From CALMBW01 sp963779645 (GTDB taxonomy: Bacteria > Actinomycetota > CADDZG01 > WHSQ01): a stretch of 64,000 nt of DNA. The notes below the pieces were generated by a model. The model did no database searches and was not told the DNA's origin. It was given only the letters and a program-made list of their open reading frames with translations. Each line of letters begins with the position of its first letter. The stretch's first letter is position 1. The position numbers and the translations under genes are program-made. The DNA is taken from positions 310,001 through 374,000 of the forward strand of contig CAVZYX010000015.1 in assembly GCA_963779645.1 (NCBI GenBank), read 5' to 3'. This document shows positions 27,993 through 37,570 of this stretch, one piece after another.

Positions 27993-29284
27993 GATGCCAT
28001 CACCATCTCGCCACGGATCCCATCTGCACGGATACCTGTCCCTTCAACATGAACGAGTCGACCCAGCATCCCTTCGCCTTCGAACCACACCCTCACATAG
28101 TCGCTAGTTTGCCCCGAGCAGACATTCACGTCGTCCACGATGCGTTCGTCCTCGACCAGTACTTCGAGCGGATGTTCGAGATGGCCGGAGAGGAAATCTC
28201 TGCGGATCTCATTGCCGAGGTCGATCAATCGCTTCGATCTAGCTTTCTTCACTTCTGCAGGAACAACATCCCGCATCTCTGCCGCCGCGGTGTCGGGGCG
28301 CGCTGAATAACGAAAGACGTGGAGCTTCGAGTAACGCAATCGTTCGACCACTTGAAAGGTCGATTCGAAAGCGTCATCTGTCTCTCCAGGGAAGCCGACG
28401 ATGATGTCGGTTGCGAGCGCAACGCCGGGCAGGAGCTGCTTCGCTCGCTCGACGCGCTCGATGTACTCGTCGATCTTGTAAGGCCTGTTCATCGCGGCCA
28501 GCACGCCGTCGTCACCGGACTGCAGCGGAACGTGTAGATAGCGGCAGAAGCGGGGTTCGGAAACGATGTAGTCCAGTACTTCATCGGTGAGATGTCTCGA
28601 CAGGATCGACGAGAGTCGCAAACGGTAGACACCCTCTATGTCGAGCAACCGTTGGAACAACCTGATCAAAGATCTCTCATCTCCACCTTGGTCGTAGGTG
28701 TACTTCCCGATGTGAACCCCGGTAAGGACGAGTTCTCGTGCACCCGATGAAACGCGCGCCCGAGCCTCCGAGATCAGAGTGTCCTCATCCATGCTTCTCA
28801 GTGGGCCGCGGGTCTTCGGGATGATGCAGAAGGTGCACCACTCATCGCATCCAGTCTGTGCTTTCAGGTTGGCCCGCACCCGAGGTTGACCCAAGCTGTC
28901 GTGCCGAAAACCAAGCTGGAGCAGCGGGCGTGAAGGGGGGCCGAGTTCCAACGCGTCGGCGAAGGCTTCTTTCTCGGTGTTGCCGAAAACGACATCGACA
29001 CCCTCTATCGCCTCGACCTCGGCCCGGTCGGAAACCGCGTAACAACCCACCACGACGATCTTGGCGTCGGGATGATTGCGGATCGAACGACGGATCGCCA
29101 TGCGAGAGGCCTTCGTTGCCTCTCTCGTGACCGTGCAGGTATTGATGACGACGATGTCCGGCGATCCGGCATCCTGTTCGATGCCACGAAGGGCAAGTTC
29201 CTCGGCCATCGAGTCGGATTCGGCTTGATTGAGCCTGCATCCGAGGGTCGTGAAATGTGCGGTGGCTCCATCGCTTAAAGGCAT
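27989..29284 (-). CDS. mtaB: tRNA (ms2t6A37) methylthiotransferase MtaB
   Basis: A protein of 431 residues from ATG 29284. It has the N-terminal UPF0004 domain with the cluster-binding Cys of TTLGCRLNQAESD, VINTCTVTREATKASR and VVGCYAVSDRAEVEA, then the radical SAM triad CDEWCTFC and a C-terminal TRAM domain. It adds a methylthio group to t6A at tRNA position 37. A longer in-frame N-terminus to 29350 would run into rsmE. Only 10 bases separate it from the rsmE stop. Confidence 0.93.
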   Translation of the reverse strand: MPLSDGATAHFTTLGCRLNQAESDSMAEELALRGIEQDAGSPDIVVINTCTVTREATKASRMAIRRSIRNHPDAKIVVVGCYAVSDRAEVEAIEGVDVVFGNTEKEAFADALELGPPSRPLLQLGFRHDSLGQPRVRANLKAQTGCDEWCTFCIIPKTRGPLRSMDEDTLISEARARVSSGARELVLTGVHIGKYTYDQGGDERSLIRLFQRLLDIEGVYRLRLSSILSRHLTDEVLDYIVSEPRFCRYLHVPLQSGDDGVLAAMNRPYKIDEYIERVERAKQLLPGVALATDIIVGFPGETDDAFESTFQVVERLRYSKLHVFRYSARPDTAAAEMRDVVPAEVKKARSKRLIDLGNEIRRDFLSGHLEHPLEVLVEDERIVDDVNVCSGQTSDYVRVWFEGEGMLGRLVHVEGTGIRADGIRGEMVMAS

Positions 29285-29294
29285 CGCGGGCACG

Positions 29295-30029
29295 CTACCC
29301 GACCAGCCCGTAATGGAACTGAAGCGCAGAGCAAGCGACCATCGCTGCATTCTCCGTGCGTAATACGTTCGGACCCAGCGACACCAATGGCGAGCCCGCG
29401 TCGGCCAATGCCTCTGCCTCGGTCTGAGTCAAGCCGCCCTCCGGCCCCACGACCACAGCGATCCGATCGACGCCGGACTGCAGCACCGTTCGCATCGGGA
29501 GCGTCGCTTCCTCCCAAAGTGTCAACACCAGAGGTTCCTTTGCGACACGTCTCGCCAATTCGGTCCAGGAAAGTCCGGCTCCCGCGTGCATCACGTAGGC
29601 GTTACGAGATTGCTTGGCGGCCGAGCGACAGATAGCGGTCCATCGTTCGGTGAGTCGCTCGGTCTTCGCGTTATCCCAACGCACCACCGCGCGCTCCGAC
29701 TCGAAGGACCACATCTCCGCCACACCGAGTTCGGCCAAGCGTTCGACAACGTCATCGAGCTTGTTGGCTTTCGCTGCCCCTTGGTAAACAACCAGCTCGG
29801 GTTTGGTGCGCGTCTGCAGGCCCTTGTCGAGGATCTCCGCACGGAGCGATCCATCCGTGTCGTCCGATACCGCGCACTTCGCTACCTGCCCTTGACCATC
29901 CATCACCGTGATCACATCCGGTGGGGAGATACGAAGCACCTTGGTCGCGTGCCGCGACTCGTCCGGCGGAAGCGTCACATCGGTGTCCGACCACGCTTCA
30001 GGTGGCGCGAAGAACCATGGTTGTCTCAT
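29295..30029 (-). CDS. rsmE: 16S rRNA m3U1498 methyltransferase RsmE
   Basis: A 244-residue SPOUT-fold enzyme. It has the N-terminal PUA-like part (DESRHATKVLRI) and the C-terminal knot with VVGPEGGLTQTEAEAL and PNVLRTENAAMVACSALQF. It methylates U1498 of 16S rRNA. It follows dnaJ with an ATGA overlap, as commonly seen. Confidence 0.95.
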   Translation of the reverse strand: MRQPWFFAPPEAWSDTDVTLPPDESRHATKVLRISPPDVITVMDGQGQVAKCAVSDDTDGSLRAEILDKGLQTRTKPELVVYQGAAKANKLDDVVERLAELGVAEMWSFESERAVVRWDNAKTERLTERWTAICRSAAKQSRNAYVMHAGAGLSWTELARRVAKEPLVLTLWEEATLPMRTVLQSGVDRIAVVVGPEGGLTQTEAEALADAGSPLVSLGPNVLRTENAAMVACSALQFHYGLVG

Positions 30030-31139
30030 GCCTCAGTCTCACCCGACGCACCGAACGCTTCTTTGATCTTGCTGAAAAGCCCACGAGGAGAAGTTGTCTC
30101 GCCCCGCATGTTGGCGAGCTGCACCATGAGCTCAGCCTGCTCCTTGTCGAGCCCCGTGGGAGTCTCGACCTTCAAGAGAACGACGAGCTCGCCCTTCCCG
30201 CGGCCCCCGAGTCGTGGCATGCCACGGTTCTTCATCCTCAACACCTCGCCAGATTGGGTTCCCGGTTCGATCTCGACCTCTTCGTCGCCTTCCAACGTGG
30301 GGACCTGAACCGGTCCGCCGAGAGCTGCAACCGTCATCGGCACGAGGACCTCGGTTCCGAGATCGTCGCCCACGCGGCGAAAGACCTTGTGTTGTGCGAT
30401 GGCCACCTCGATGTAGAGGTCACCCGAACCACCACCACGAGCGCCTGCCTGACCCCTACCGGTTACGCGAAGGCGTGCCCCATCTTCGATCCCGGCGGGG
30501 ACCTTGATCGTGTGGACCTCCTCCACATGGGTCCGGCCCGACCCGTCGCACGCTTTGCATGGATCGAGGATCTGTTGGCCCGAACCGCGACAGCGTGAGC
30601 AACTCACCGCGGTCATCATGTTGCCGAAGACGGTGCGACGAACCTCTCGGCGCTCACCCGTCCCACCACAGTCCGAACAGGTCGTGGGGTAGCTCCCCGG
30701 CGAAGCCCCCGATCCTCCGCAGACTTCGCAGCCGGCAAGGGAATCGACTTCGATCTCTCGCTCTACTCCAAGGGCCGCTTCCTCGAGGGTGAGGACGACG
30801 GTCGTAAGGATGTCGGCGCCGCGCTCGGGGGCCGCGCGGTGACCCGGTCTGTCCTCCCCCGAAGAACGTTGCGAAGAGGTCGGAGATCCCGCCGAAGTCA
30901 CCGAAGCCGGCCGCGCCCATCCCGCGGTCGTCGCCGAACGTGTCGTACCGCTGGCGCTTCTGCGGGTCCGAAAGGACCTCGTAGGCGTGTGACACCTCTT
31001 TGAAGCGTTCTTCAGCCGCGCTGTCACCGGGATTCGCGTCGGGATGGAGTTCCCGCGCCAATCTTCGATAGGTCTTCTTGATCTCTTCTGGGGTCGCGTC
31101 TCGGGCGATCCCGAGCGCTTCATAGTGATCGCGCGGCAT
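30026..31139 (-). CDS. dnaJ: Chaperone DnaJ, with a 1-base frameshift
   Basis: The N-terminal J domain starts MPRDHYEALGIARDATPEEI and keeps HPD (LHPDANPGD). It is followed by the Gly/Phe region (FGDFGGIS, FFGGG), the Cys-rich zinc domain with four CxxCxGxG repeats (CEVCGGSG, CSDCGGTG, CSRCRGSG, CKACDGSG) and the C-terminal peptide-binding part. The J domain and the rest are in different frames; removing one base from the G5 run 30827-30831 restores RGPERGADI. It is co-transcribed with hrcA, so heat controlled through CIRCE. Confidence 0.95.
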
Positions 31140-31142
31140 TTA

Positions 31143-32186
31143 CTAGATGCCCAGTTGGCCGAGCATCCGTCCCAGGTTCGACGAAACCTCGCGCACCGCA
31201 GCGATCGTGCGCTCGTAATCCATTCGAGTTGGCCCCACGATGCCCAACGTCCCGATCGGTTCTCCGCCCGAACCATAGGGAGCCGTGATCACAGAACAGA
31301 ACTGCATCTCGGCCAGGCCATTCTCGGAACCGATGCGTACGGAAACTCCCGCCGACAGGGACTCGGCAAGGACTTCTAGGAGTAGACGCCGATGCTCTAG
31401 TGCTCCGATGACCTGGCGGACGGTTTCGAGATCGGCGAACTTGGTCTCGTCCACGATCGTCGAAGTCCCCTCGAGGAACATCCTTTCGGCTTCATGGATC
31501 GAAAGCGATTGCGCAAGCACGGCTGCCACGGATGACGCGACATCTCGTAGCTCGAGTGGGAATCGATCCACCCCATCGACGATCGTGCTCGCCGCGGATT
31601 CCAGTGCGATGCCGTCGAGCAGGCGATTGAGGATCTCCGCCGTTTGGGAAAGCTGCACATCATCGGGCATGTCGCGGACGGAGATGACATGGTTCTCGAC
31701 CCTGCCTGTGTCCGTGACGATGACGACCATTGCTCGCTCGCCGGCCAGAGACACGAGCTCGACATGTCGAACGATGCTTCGATCGAGTGCCGGGGCGAAG
31801 ACGACCGCCGCGTGGTCGGTGAGATTGGAGAGAAGCGCCGCGGTTTGACGGAGAGCGTCTTCGAGCTCGAACCGAGGCTCGCCGAAGAAATCCATAACCC
31901 TGCGGCGATCGATCGCCGGCAGCTTCGTCCCGGCGCCGACCGTATCCACGAAGTAGCGATACCCCGTGTCGGTGGGGACGCGGCCGGCTGACGTGTGGGG
32001 TTGTGAGATGTAGCCCTCGTCCTCGAGCCAGGCGAGCTCGTTCCTGACCGTGGCCGGTGACACGCCCAGTCCGTAGCCCTCAACGAGGGTCTTGGAGCCG
32101 ACGGGCTCGCCGGAACTGACGTAGTGACTGATCAGGGCTCGAAGGATGTGGCCCCGGCGGTCACCAGGAGGATTCATCGCACTCAT
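31143..32186 (-). CDS. hrcA: Heat-inducible transcription repressor HrcA
   Basis: A 347-residue protein. The N-terminal winged helix is HILRALISHYVSSGEPVGSK and LGVSPATVRNELAWLEDEGY; the middle GAF-like domain and the C-terminal EPIGTLGIVGPTRMDYERT are typical. It binds CIRCE and represses chaperone genes. A perfect CIRCE lies 31 bases upstream of its start, giving autoregulation of hrcA-dnaJ. dnaJ starts 3 bases after its stop. Confidence 0.96.
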   Translation of the reverse strand: MSAMNPPGDRRGHILRALISHYVSSGEPVGSKTLVEGYGLGVSPATVRNELAWLEDEGYISQPHTSAGRVPTDTGYRYFVDTVGAGTKLPAIDRRRVMDFFGEPRFELEDALRQTAALLSNLTDHAAVVFAPALDRSIVRHVELVSLAGERAMVVIVTDTGRVENHVISVRDMPDDVQLSQTAEILNRLLDGIALESAASTIVDGVDRFPLELRDVASSVAAVLAQSLSIHEAERMFLEGTSTIVDETKFADLETVRQVIGALEHRRLLLEVLAESLSAGVSVRIGSENGLAEMQFCSVITAPYGSGGEPIGTLGIVGPTRMDYERTIAAVREVSSNLGRMLGQLGI

Positions 32187-32217
32187 AGCCCCGAATCTTA
32201 CCCCGTGGGGGCCGTCT

Positions 32218-32244
32218 TTAGCACTCCCCTACTTAGAGTGCTAA
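32218..32244. promoter_or_regulatory. CIRCE operator
   Basis: TTAGCACTC (32218-32226), 9 spacer bases, GAGTGCTAA (32236-32244). This is the exact 9-9-9 consensus CIRCE element bound by HrcA. It is placed 31 bases before the hrcA start and just behind the stop codon of an upstream small gene. Confidence 0.97.
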
Positions 32245-32250
32245 GAGCTT

Positions 32251-32577
32251 TCAGCCGTAGGTTCCCGAGAGGAGGACCTGGTGATCCCGGCCCCCGCAAA
32301 CCGGGCAGCACGGCAGAAGGCCAGTGGCCAGTTCGGTGGAACAGTCGGGACAGCGACCGCGCAGATCGAGAAGGGTCCGCCCTTCGCTGAGGGTCCCATC
32401 GACAGCCAGAACCGATCCGCTCTCCGGGCAAACATGCACGACGTGATCGTTCGTGCATCTGTATTCGTCGGCCCCCTCGAACGAACCCCAGCGGGCGGTG
32501 AATGTCAGGCCGCAGTCTTCGCAGATCAGATTCCCTAGATACGCCACGTTTTCAATCGTGACACAACCCTGAGACAC
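32251..32577 (-). CDS. Small zinc-ribbon-like protein
   Basis: 108 residues beginning at GTG 32577 (inner starts are possible). Cysteine pairs are CEDC near residue 19, then CTNDHVVHVC, CPDC and CPVCGGRDHQ near the C-terminus, consistent with two zinc-ribbon modules. I do not recognise the family; it may be a DNA/RNA or protein binding adaptor. It ends 6 bases before CIRCE and is transcribed toward hrcA, so part of hrcA transcription could be read-through from it. Confidence 0.6.
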   Translation of the reverse strand: MSQGCVTIENVAYLGNLICEDCGLTFTARWGSFEGADEYRCTNDHVVHVCPESGSVLAVDGTLSEGRTLLDLRGRCPDCSTELATGLLPCCPVCGGRDHQVLLSGTYG

Positions 32578-32598
32578 AGGTAAGAGTCTTGGCCATAG

Positions 32599-33717
32599 AT
32601 GGCGCGCATCGGATCCCTCATGCTGGCGCTCGCTTCGCTGCTCTCCGCGTGCACCACCGAGGAGCCGAAGCGTGCCGAACGCCCGGCGGACGCGGCTGTC
32701 ATCGACGCGCCCGCTGGTCCAACCTCGGACTCGTTCGTGGTGTGGACGCGGGTAGGGATGCCAGAGGGGACCGAAGACAAGCTCCGTTCACTCGCCGGGA
32801 TGAAGGCCGTGACCACCGTCACGGCTGGTCTTCGGTGGATCCCTGGGAGTGGGGACGCGTTCGATATCCCCTTTGAGGTTGTCTACGTGGAGCCGCGGGC
32901 CTGGGCCCGGGTCATGCGAACCGACCGCATGTACGGATTGAAGCCGGGAAACGGTTGGCTATCCGAAACGGGAGCCGAGCTCCGCGGCATCACCGAGCCC
33001 ACTTACGTCCAGCATGAAGATGGAGTCCACCACCTGACTCCATCGATCGACGACCGAAGTGCGCTCGGATTCGAAGCCGTGGTGAGGGGCCCTGCTCCGG
33101 CTGGGTGGGGACGCGATTTCCTGCTGCTGTCGTACACCGGACCGATCTCACGCCTGCGGAAAGCGGTCGGTGGCTTCGTCGACGCTCCCTTCCGGATCCA
33201 CTCCGCCGCGGAAACTCCGTTCCTACGCCACGCCGATGCCGTGGAACCGTTGATGTACTTGAAGAAACGGTTCGGCGAGTTCGCGGCCGGCCATTCAGGT
33301 GGAACCTTGGACATCGACCCCGCCTGGGTCGAAGACAACATCGTCCGCCGACGGGTTCCGCTCCTTGGCCACGTGACGTGTCATCGGCGGACGCTTGCAC
33401 GACTCGTCCCCGCGCTGAACGAGCTCATCGATGAAGGATCGTCCGACGCCATCGACCCATCCGGATTCGCGGGTTGTTACAACCCTCGCTTCATCGGCTG
33501 GGACCCAAGCTCCTCGATCTCGGCGCACGCCTTCGGGGCCGCGCTCGACATCAACGCACCGACCAACGGCCTTGGACAAGAGCCAACGATGGACCCCAAG
33601 ATCGTGGCGATCATGGCCAAGCACGGCTTCACCTGGGGTGGCGAGTGGTTGCTTCCCGACGGGATGCACTTCGAGTGGGCGACAAGATCGCGTCTCCGCT
33701 TGTTTCGCGAAAAATAG
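32599..33717 (+). CDS. M15-family D-alanyl-D-alanine carboxypeptidase-like lipoprotein
   Basis: A 372-residue protein with an N-terminal lipoprotein signal (LMLALASLLSAC, lipobox LSAC, Cys 18). The C-terminal third is a VanY/M15 peptidase: SAHAFGAALDIN supplies the His and Asp zinc ligands, and MHFEWA supplies the second His with the catalytic Glu. It should be anchored outside the membrane and trim peptidoglycan stems, although the substrate is unproven. The first 200 residues are a lineage-specific domain. It is divergent from the zinc-ribbon gene, 21 bases apart. Confidence 0.87.
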   Translation: MARIGSLMLALASLLSACTTEEPKRAERPADAAVIDAPAGPTSDSFVVWTRVGMPEGTEDKLRSLAGMKAVTTVTAGLRWIPGSGDAFDIPFEVVYVEPRAWARVMRTDRMYGLKPGNGWLSETGAELRGITEPTYVQHEDGVHHLTPSIDDRSALGFEAVVRGPAPAGWGRDFLLLSYTGPISRLRKAVGGFVDAPFRIHSAAETPFLRHADAVEPLMYLKKRFGEFAAGHSGGTLDIDPAWVEDNIVRRRVPLLGHVTCHRRTLARLVPALNELIDEGSSDAIDPSGFAGCYNPRFIGWDPSSSISAHAFGAALDINAPTNGLGQEPTMDPKIVAIMAKHGFTWGGEWLLPDGMHFEWATRSRLRLFREK

Positions 33718-33743
33718 CGCCCACTTCCGAGCGCAGACGTGAT

Positions 33744-34193
33744 CTAGGCGAGGCTCAGAGCCGTTGCTACGGCTTCTTCGGCGCTCGAGGCCGGGACCAT
33801 CTTGGGGATGTCCCATGAATGCAAGCCCACCACGGGGCGCTCGATCTTGAGAGCGAAGGCGATCTCCGACAAGGTCCCAGACTCTCCGCCGATGGCGATC
33901 ACAACATCAGCGGAGCGAACTATCAGCGCGTTGCGCATCTCACCCATCCCTGTCGCTATCGCGACGTCAACGTATGGGTTGGCGTGGCGCCGGTCGGAGG
34001 TCGGAAGTATCCCGACGGTTGTTCCACCCGCCTGTTTAGCTCCCTTGCAAGCCGCCTCCATGACACCGGTCATGCCACCACAAACGAGTACGGCTCCACT
34101 AGTGGCGATGCGCTGCCCAACCTCGTATGCGAGCGCGTCGGTTTCGGGATCGGGAACTCCTGCTCCAACTACCGCCACATAGGTCGCGCTCAT
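33744..34193 (-). CDS. SLOG-family (TIGR00725-like) protein
   Basis: About 149 residues from ATG 34193; a GTG codon directly upstream is an alternative. The Rossmann-like fold shows CGGMTGVMEAACKGAKQAGG and AIGGESGTLSEIAFAL, the family's equivalents of the LOG/lysine-decarboxylase-like PGGxGTxxE motif. It probably binds a nucleotide or sugar-nucleotide. The start shares one base with the hemW stop (TGATG). The function is unknown. Confidence 0.85.
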   Translation of the reverse strand: MSATYVAVVGAGVPDPETDALAYEVGQRIATSGAVLVCGGMTGVMEAACKGAKQAGGTTVGILPTSDRRHANPYVDVAIATGMGEMRNALIVRSADVVIAIGGESGTLSEIAFALKIERPVVGLHSWDIPKMVPASSAEEAVATALSLA

Positions 34194-35356
34194 CACATCA
34201 AACGGGCTGATACTTCGTTGCAGAGCATGGTGGCTCGATCGGTCAACCTCAGAACGCTTTCATCGGTATCCAGCAAGCCTTCATCGCGTAGCGATTCGAT
34301 CTCGAGCTTGCGATCGTCGAGATCACCGAATCTGTCAACGAAGGTCGAAACGTCTATGCCGCTCCGTAGGCGGATCCCGAGCATCAAAGCTTCCCCCGCT
34401 CGGTCGGGTACCGTCTCGCTACCTGCGATGGTGGATGCCCGAGCAACAACCGAATCGATGTAAGCGCGCGGGAGTCGCTCGCGCCAGTAGCGGAACCCCG
34501 CCTCGTGGCCATGGGCACCTGCGCCGATGCCGAGGTAATCACCGGAACTCCAGTACAGCAGGTTGTGCCGGCAGGCCCTCGAAGGATGAGCCCAATTCGA
34601 TATCTCGTAGCGCTCGTACCCCGCGGCCCCCAGCAGCTCGCTCGCCAGGGCATGGCGATCAGCTTGAATGTCGGGATCCACATCGGCGATGCGTCCCGTG
34701 TTGACCATCGTCGCGAGAGGCGTCCCTTCCTCGACGGTCAATGCGTAGGCCGAGATGTGGTCCGGGGATGCCTCGATGATCCCTTCCAGCGTTTCTCGCC
34801 AGTGGGCATCGGTCTCCCAAACAGAGCCGTAGATCAGGTCGGCATTGATGTCCTCTACCCCAGCTGCGCGGGCCGCGCGGATGGCATCCAATGCAGTGGT
34901 GTTCGAGTGGGTTCTTCCGAGTTCGACGAGAACCGACGGAACGAGAGACTGCACGCCCACGGAGAACCGGTTGAACCCGCCGTCCAGGAGAGCTGCGAAC
35001 GTAGCCTCGTTCACGGTTTCGGGATTGGCTTCGATCGTGATCTCGGCCCCCGACACGAGGCCAACGCGATTCCTCACCGCGTCCAGGATCCGGTTCAAGG
35101 CTTCCGGGGCCAGCAAGGTCGGAGTTCCACCCCCGAAGAAAACGGAGGTGGCCGATGGGAAAGAACCCGATGCATTCTCGATATCGCTCACCAAGGCGTC
35201 CACGTATGGCGCGTGCAGCGCGTCCAAGCCTTCGTAAGTGTTGAAGTCGCAGTAGTGACACCGATGGCGACAGAACGGGATATGGACGTAGACACCGAAC
35301 CCGGGGTCGGCCAACCAGGCACCCGCCCGAGCCGAGGTCGCCAGTTCGATCGTCAT
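34193..35356 (-). CDS. hemW: Radical SAM heme chaperone/coproporphyrinogen oxidase-like HemW
   Basis: A 387-residue protein. The radical SAM triad is C29, C33 and C36 (PFCRHRCHYCDF), and the following FFGGGTPTLL is typical of the HemN/HemW family. HemW lacks oxidase activity and is thought to load heme into respiratory enzymes. It directly follows lepA (ATGA overlap), the common actinobacterial order, and precedes the SLOG gene. Confidence 0.92.
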   Translation of the reverse strand: MTIELATSARAGAWLADPGFGVYVHIPFCRHRCHYCDFNTYEGLDALHAPYVDALVSDIENASGSFPSATSVFFGGGTPTLLAPEALNRILDAVRNRVGLVSGAEITIEANPETVNEATFAALLDGGFNRFSVGVQSLVPSVLVELGRTHSNTTALDAIRAARAAGVEDINADLIYGSVWETDAHWRETLEGIIEASPDHISAYALTVEEGTPLATMVNTGRIADVDPDIQADRHALASELLGAAGYERYEISNWAHPSRACRHNLLYWSSGDYLGIGAGAHGHEAGFRYWRERLPRAYIDSVVARASTIAGSETVPDRAGEALMLGIRLRSGIDVSTFVDRFGDLDDRKLEIESLRDEGLLDTDESVLRLTDRATMLCNEVSARLM

Positions 35357-37173
35357 TTCGCCGGAGCCTGGTCTGAATCGACGCGAAGGGCCTCGATGAA
35401 GGCAGTCTGAGGAACCTCGACGGAGCCGATCTGCTTCATCTTCTTCTTGCCCTCTTTCTGTTTCTCGAGGAGCTTGCGCTTACGCGAAACGTCACCGCCG
35501 TAGCACTTGGCGATGACGTCTTTTCGCTTGGCACGTACCGTCTCGCGTGCGATCACCCGGGATCCGATCGCGGCTTGGATGGGAACATCGAACATCTGCC
35601 GAGGGATCAGCTTGCGCAATCTCTCGGTCATGGTCTTCCCATAGTCGTAGGCCTTGTCCCGATGAACGATCGTGCTGAACGCATCTACCGGCTGAGAGTT
35701 CAGAAGGACGTCCACCCGCACCAGATTCGAGGGGACGAGACCAACAGGCTCGTAATCGAGTGATGCATAGCCCTTGGTTCCCGACTTCAGCTGATCGAAG
35801 AAGTCAAAGATGATCTCGCCGAGGGGGATGTGATAGCGGATCTCGACTCGCTCGGGTGACAGGTAGTGCATCTCCTTGAGCTCGCCGCGTCGCTCCTGGC
35901 AGAGCTGCATCACAGTGCCGGTGAACTCGGACGGGGTGACGATCATCACCGAGACGTAGGGCTCGAGTACCTCGGCGATCTGCGCGGGGTCAGGCATGTC
36001 TGTCGGATTGCGGACGACACGCTTGGTCCCGTTCTCGAGCTCGATCTCGTAGCCCACCGAAGGAGCAGTTGCGATCAGGGAGAGATTGAACTCGCGTTCG
36101 AGCCTTTCTCTCACGATCTCCATGTGCAAGAGACCAAGGAAGCCACATCGGAATCCGAAACCCAGAGCCGTCGATGACTCCGGCTCGAAGACGAGGGCCG
36201 CATCGTTCAGCTTCAGTTTGTCGAGCGCGTCGCGCAGCTCGGGGAAGTCATCGCCTTCGATCGGATAGATACCGGCAAACACCATCGGTTTGGGTTCCCG
36301 GTAACCGGGGAGTGGCGCCTCGGCCCCATGCCTACCGCGGGTCGTGACCGTGTCACCAACCTTCGCTTCGGAAACGTCTTTGATGCCGGCGATCAAGTAT
36401 CCGACCTCACCGGTGTCCAGCACCTCGGTTGGAGTCGCGTCGGGAGACATCACCCCGATCTCGTCCGCGTCGGGCTCCGTCCCCGCAGCCATGAATCGCA
36501 GGGCATCGCCGCGGTGAAGTGCGCCGTCGATCACGCGGAGGTACGCGATCACCCCTCGGTAGGAGTCGTAGGTCGAGTCGAAGACCAAAGCGCGCAAGGG
36601 CGCTTCGGGGTCGCCGTCGGGGGCCGGGATCCTGGCCACGATCGCCTCGAGAAGCGCGGGCACGCCTTCGCCCGTCTTCGCAGAGATCCGGAAGACGTCA
36701 CCGGGCTCGCATCCGATCAGAGCCGAGATCTCTTCTGCGTACTTGTCCGGCTGCGCGGCCGGCAGATCGATCTTGTTCAAGACGGGGATGATCTCCAGCC
36801 CCGCGTCAACCGCGAGATAGAGATTGGTAAGCGTCTGAGCTTCGATGCCTTGCGCGGCGTCGACCAATAGCAGCACGCCGTCACAGGCCGCCAAGGAACG
36901 CGACACCTCGTACCCGAAGTCCACGTGTCCAGGAGTGTCGATCAGGTTGATCTCGTAGGTGACGCCGTCCTCTGCCTTGTATTGCATCTGAACCGCGGCC
37001 GCCTTGATCGTGATGCCCCGCTCGCGCTCGAGGTCCATGCGATCGAGATACTGCTCTCGCATGTCCCGGGGATCCACCGTGCCGGTCAGCTGAAGGAGCC
37101 TGTCCGACAGGGTTGATTTGCCGTGATCGATATGGGCGATGACGGCAACTGCTCTTTGGTGGGCCTGATCCAT
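35353..37173 (-). CDS. lepA: Elongation factor 4 (LepA)
   Basis: A 606-residue GTPase with G1 AHIDHGKSTLSDRL, DTPGHVDFGYEVSRS and NKIDLPAAQ, then the EF-G-like domains and a LepA-type C-terminus ending KKMKQIGSVEVPQTAFIEA. LepA back-translocates or aids assembly of the ribosome. It lies 107 bases from rpsT on the opposite strand, the conserved lepA/rpsT divergent pair. Confidence 0.97.
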   Translation of the reverse strand: MDQAHQRAVAVIAHIDHGKSTLSDRLLQLTGTVDPRDMREQYLDRMDLERERGITIKAAAVQMQYKAEDGVTYEINLIDTPGHVDFGYEVSRSLAACDGVLLLVDAAQGIEAQTLTNLYLAVDAGLEIIPVLNKIDLPAAQPDKYAEEISALIGCEPGDVFRISAKTGEGVPALLEAIVARIPAPDGDPEAPLRALVFDSTYDSYRGVIAYLRVIDGALHRGDALRFMAAGTEPDADEIGVMSPDATPTEVLDTGEVGYLIAGIKDVSEAKVGDTVTTRGRHGAEAPLPGYREPKPMVFAGIYPIEGDDFPELRDALDKLKLNDAALVFEPESSTALGFGFRCGFLGLLHMEIVRERLEREFNLSLIATAPSVGYEIELENGTKRVVRNPTDMPDPAQIAEVLEPYVSVMIVTPSEFTGTVMQLCQERRGELKEMHYLSPERVEIRYHIPLGEIIFDFFDQLKSGTKGYASLDYEPVGLVPSNLVRVDVLLNSQPVDAFSTIVHRDKAYDYGKTMTERLRKLIPRQMFDVPIQAAIGSRVIARETVRAKRKDVIAKCYGGDVSRKRKLLEKQKEGKKKMKQIGSVEVPQTAFIEALRVDSDQAPAK

Positions 37174-37201
37174 GGGGTGAGGGTACCTGCGGTCTGTTAC
37201 G

Positions 37202-37221
37202 CTTGAGAGCCGGTTCTCAAG
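37202..37221. promoter_or_regulatory. 20-bp palindrome in the lepA-rpsT divergent promoter region
   Basis: CTTGAGA (37202-37208), GCCGGT, TCTCAAG (37215-37221). The arms are exact; the centre is nearly symmetric. It lies about 28 bases upstream of lepA and 60 bases upstream of rpsT, so it could be an operator or a leader hairpin. No matching regulator is known to me. Confidence 0.4.
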
Positions 37222-37280
37222 GGCACATGGGTCTTGAAGGATCTCAGTGTCCGACCCCTTACAAGGAGCACTACTAACGC

Positions 37281-37532
37281 ATGGCCAACATCAAGTCTCA
37301 GATCAAGCGAAACCGTCAGAACGAAGGACGACGTCAGCGGAACAAGTCAGAGCGTTCGGCTCTCAAGACCGAGATCAAGCGCTTCCTCGACGCCGCAGGC
37401 TCGGGCGATGCCAATGCGGCCGAGCTGTACAAGGGCGTCACCAAGTCCCTGGACCAGGCCGCTGCTAAGGGCATCATCCACAGCAACAAGGCTGCCAACC
37501 AGAAATCCCGCCTCGCCCGCAAACTCGCCTAG
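37281..37532 (+). CDS. rpsT: 30S ribosomal protein S20
   Basis: An 83-residue basic protein (MANIKSQIKRNRQNEGRRQR) with the typical helical S20 plan. It binds 16S rRNA early in 30S assembly. A GC-rich dyad (AGCTC/GAGCT and CGGGG/CCCCG) follows the stop at 37531-37561 but has no clear T run, so termination is uncertain. Confidence 0.96.
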   Translation: MANIKSQIKRNRQNEGRRQRNKSERSALKTEIKRFLDAAGSGDANAAELYKGVTKSLDQAAAKGIIHSNKAANQKSRLARKLA

Positions 37533-37570
37533 CTCCGGGGAGCACATCCCCCGAACGAGCTGCTGGCCCT

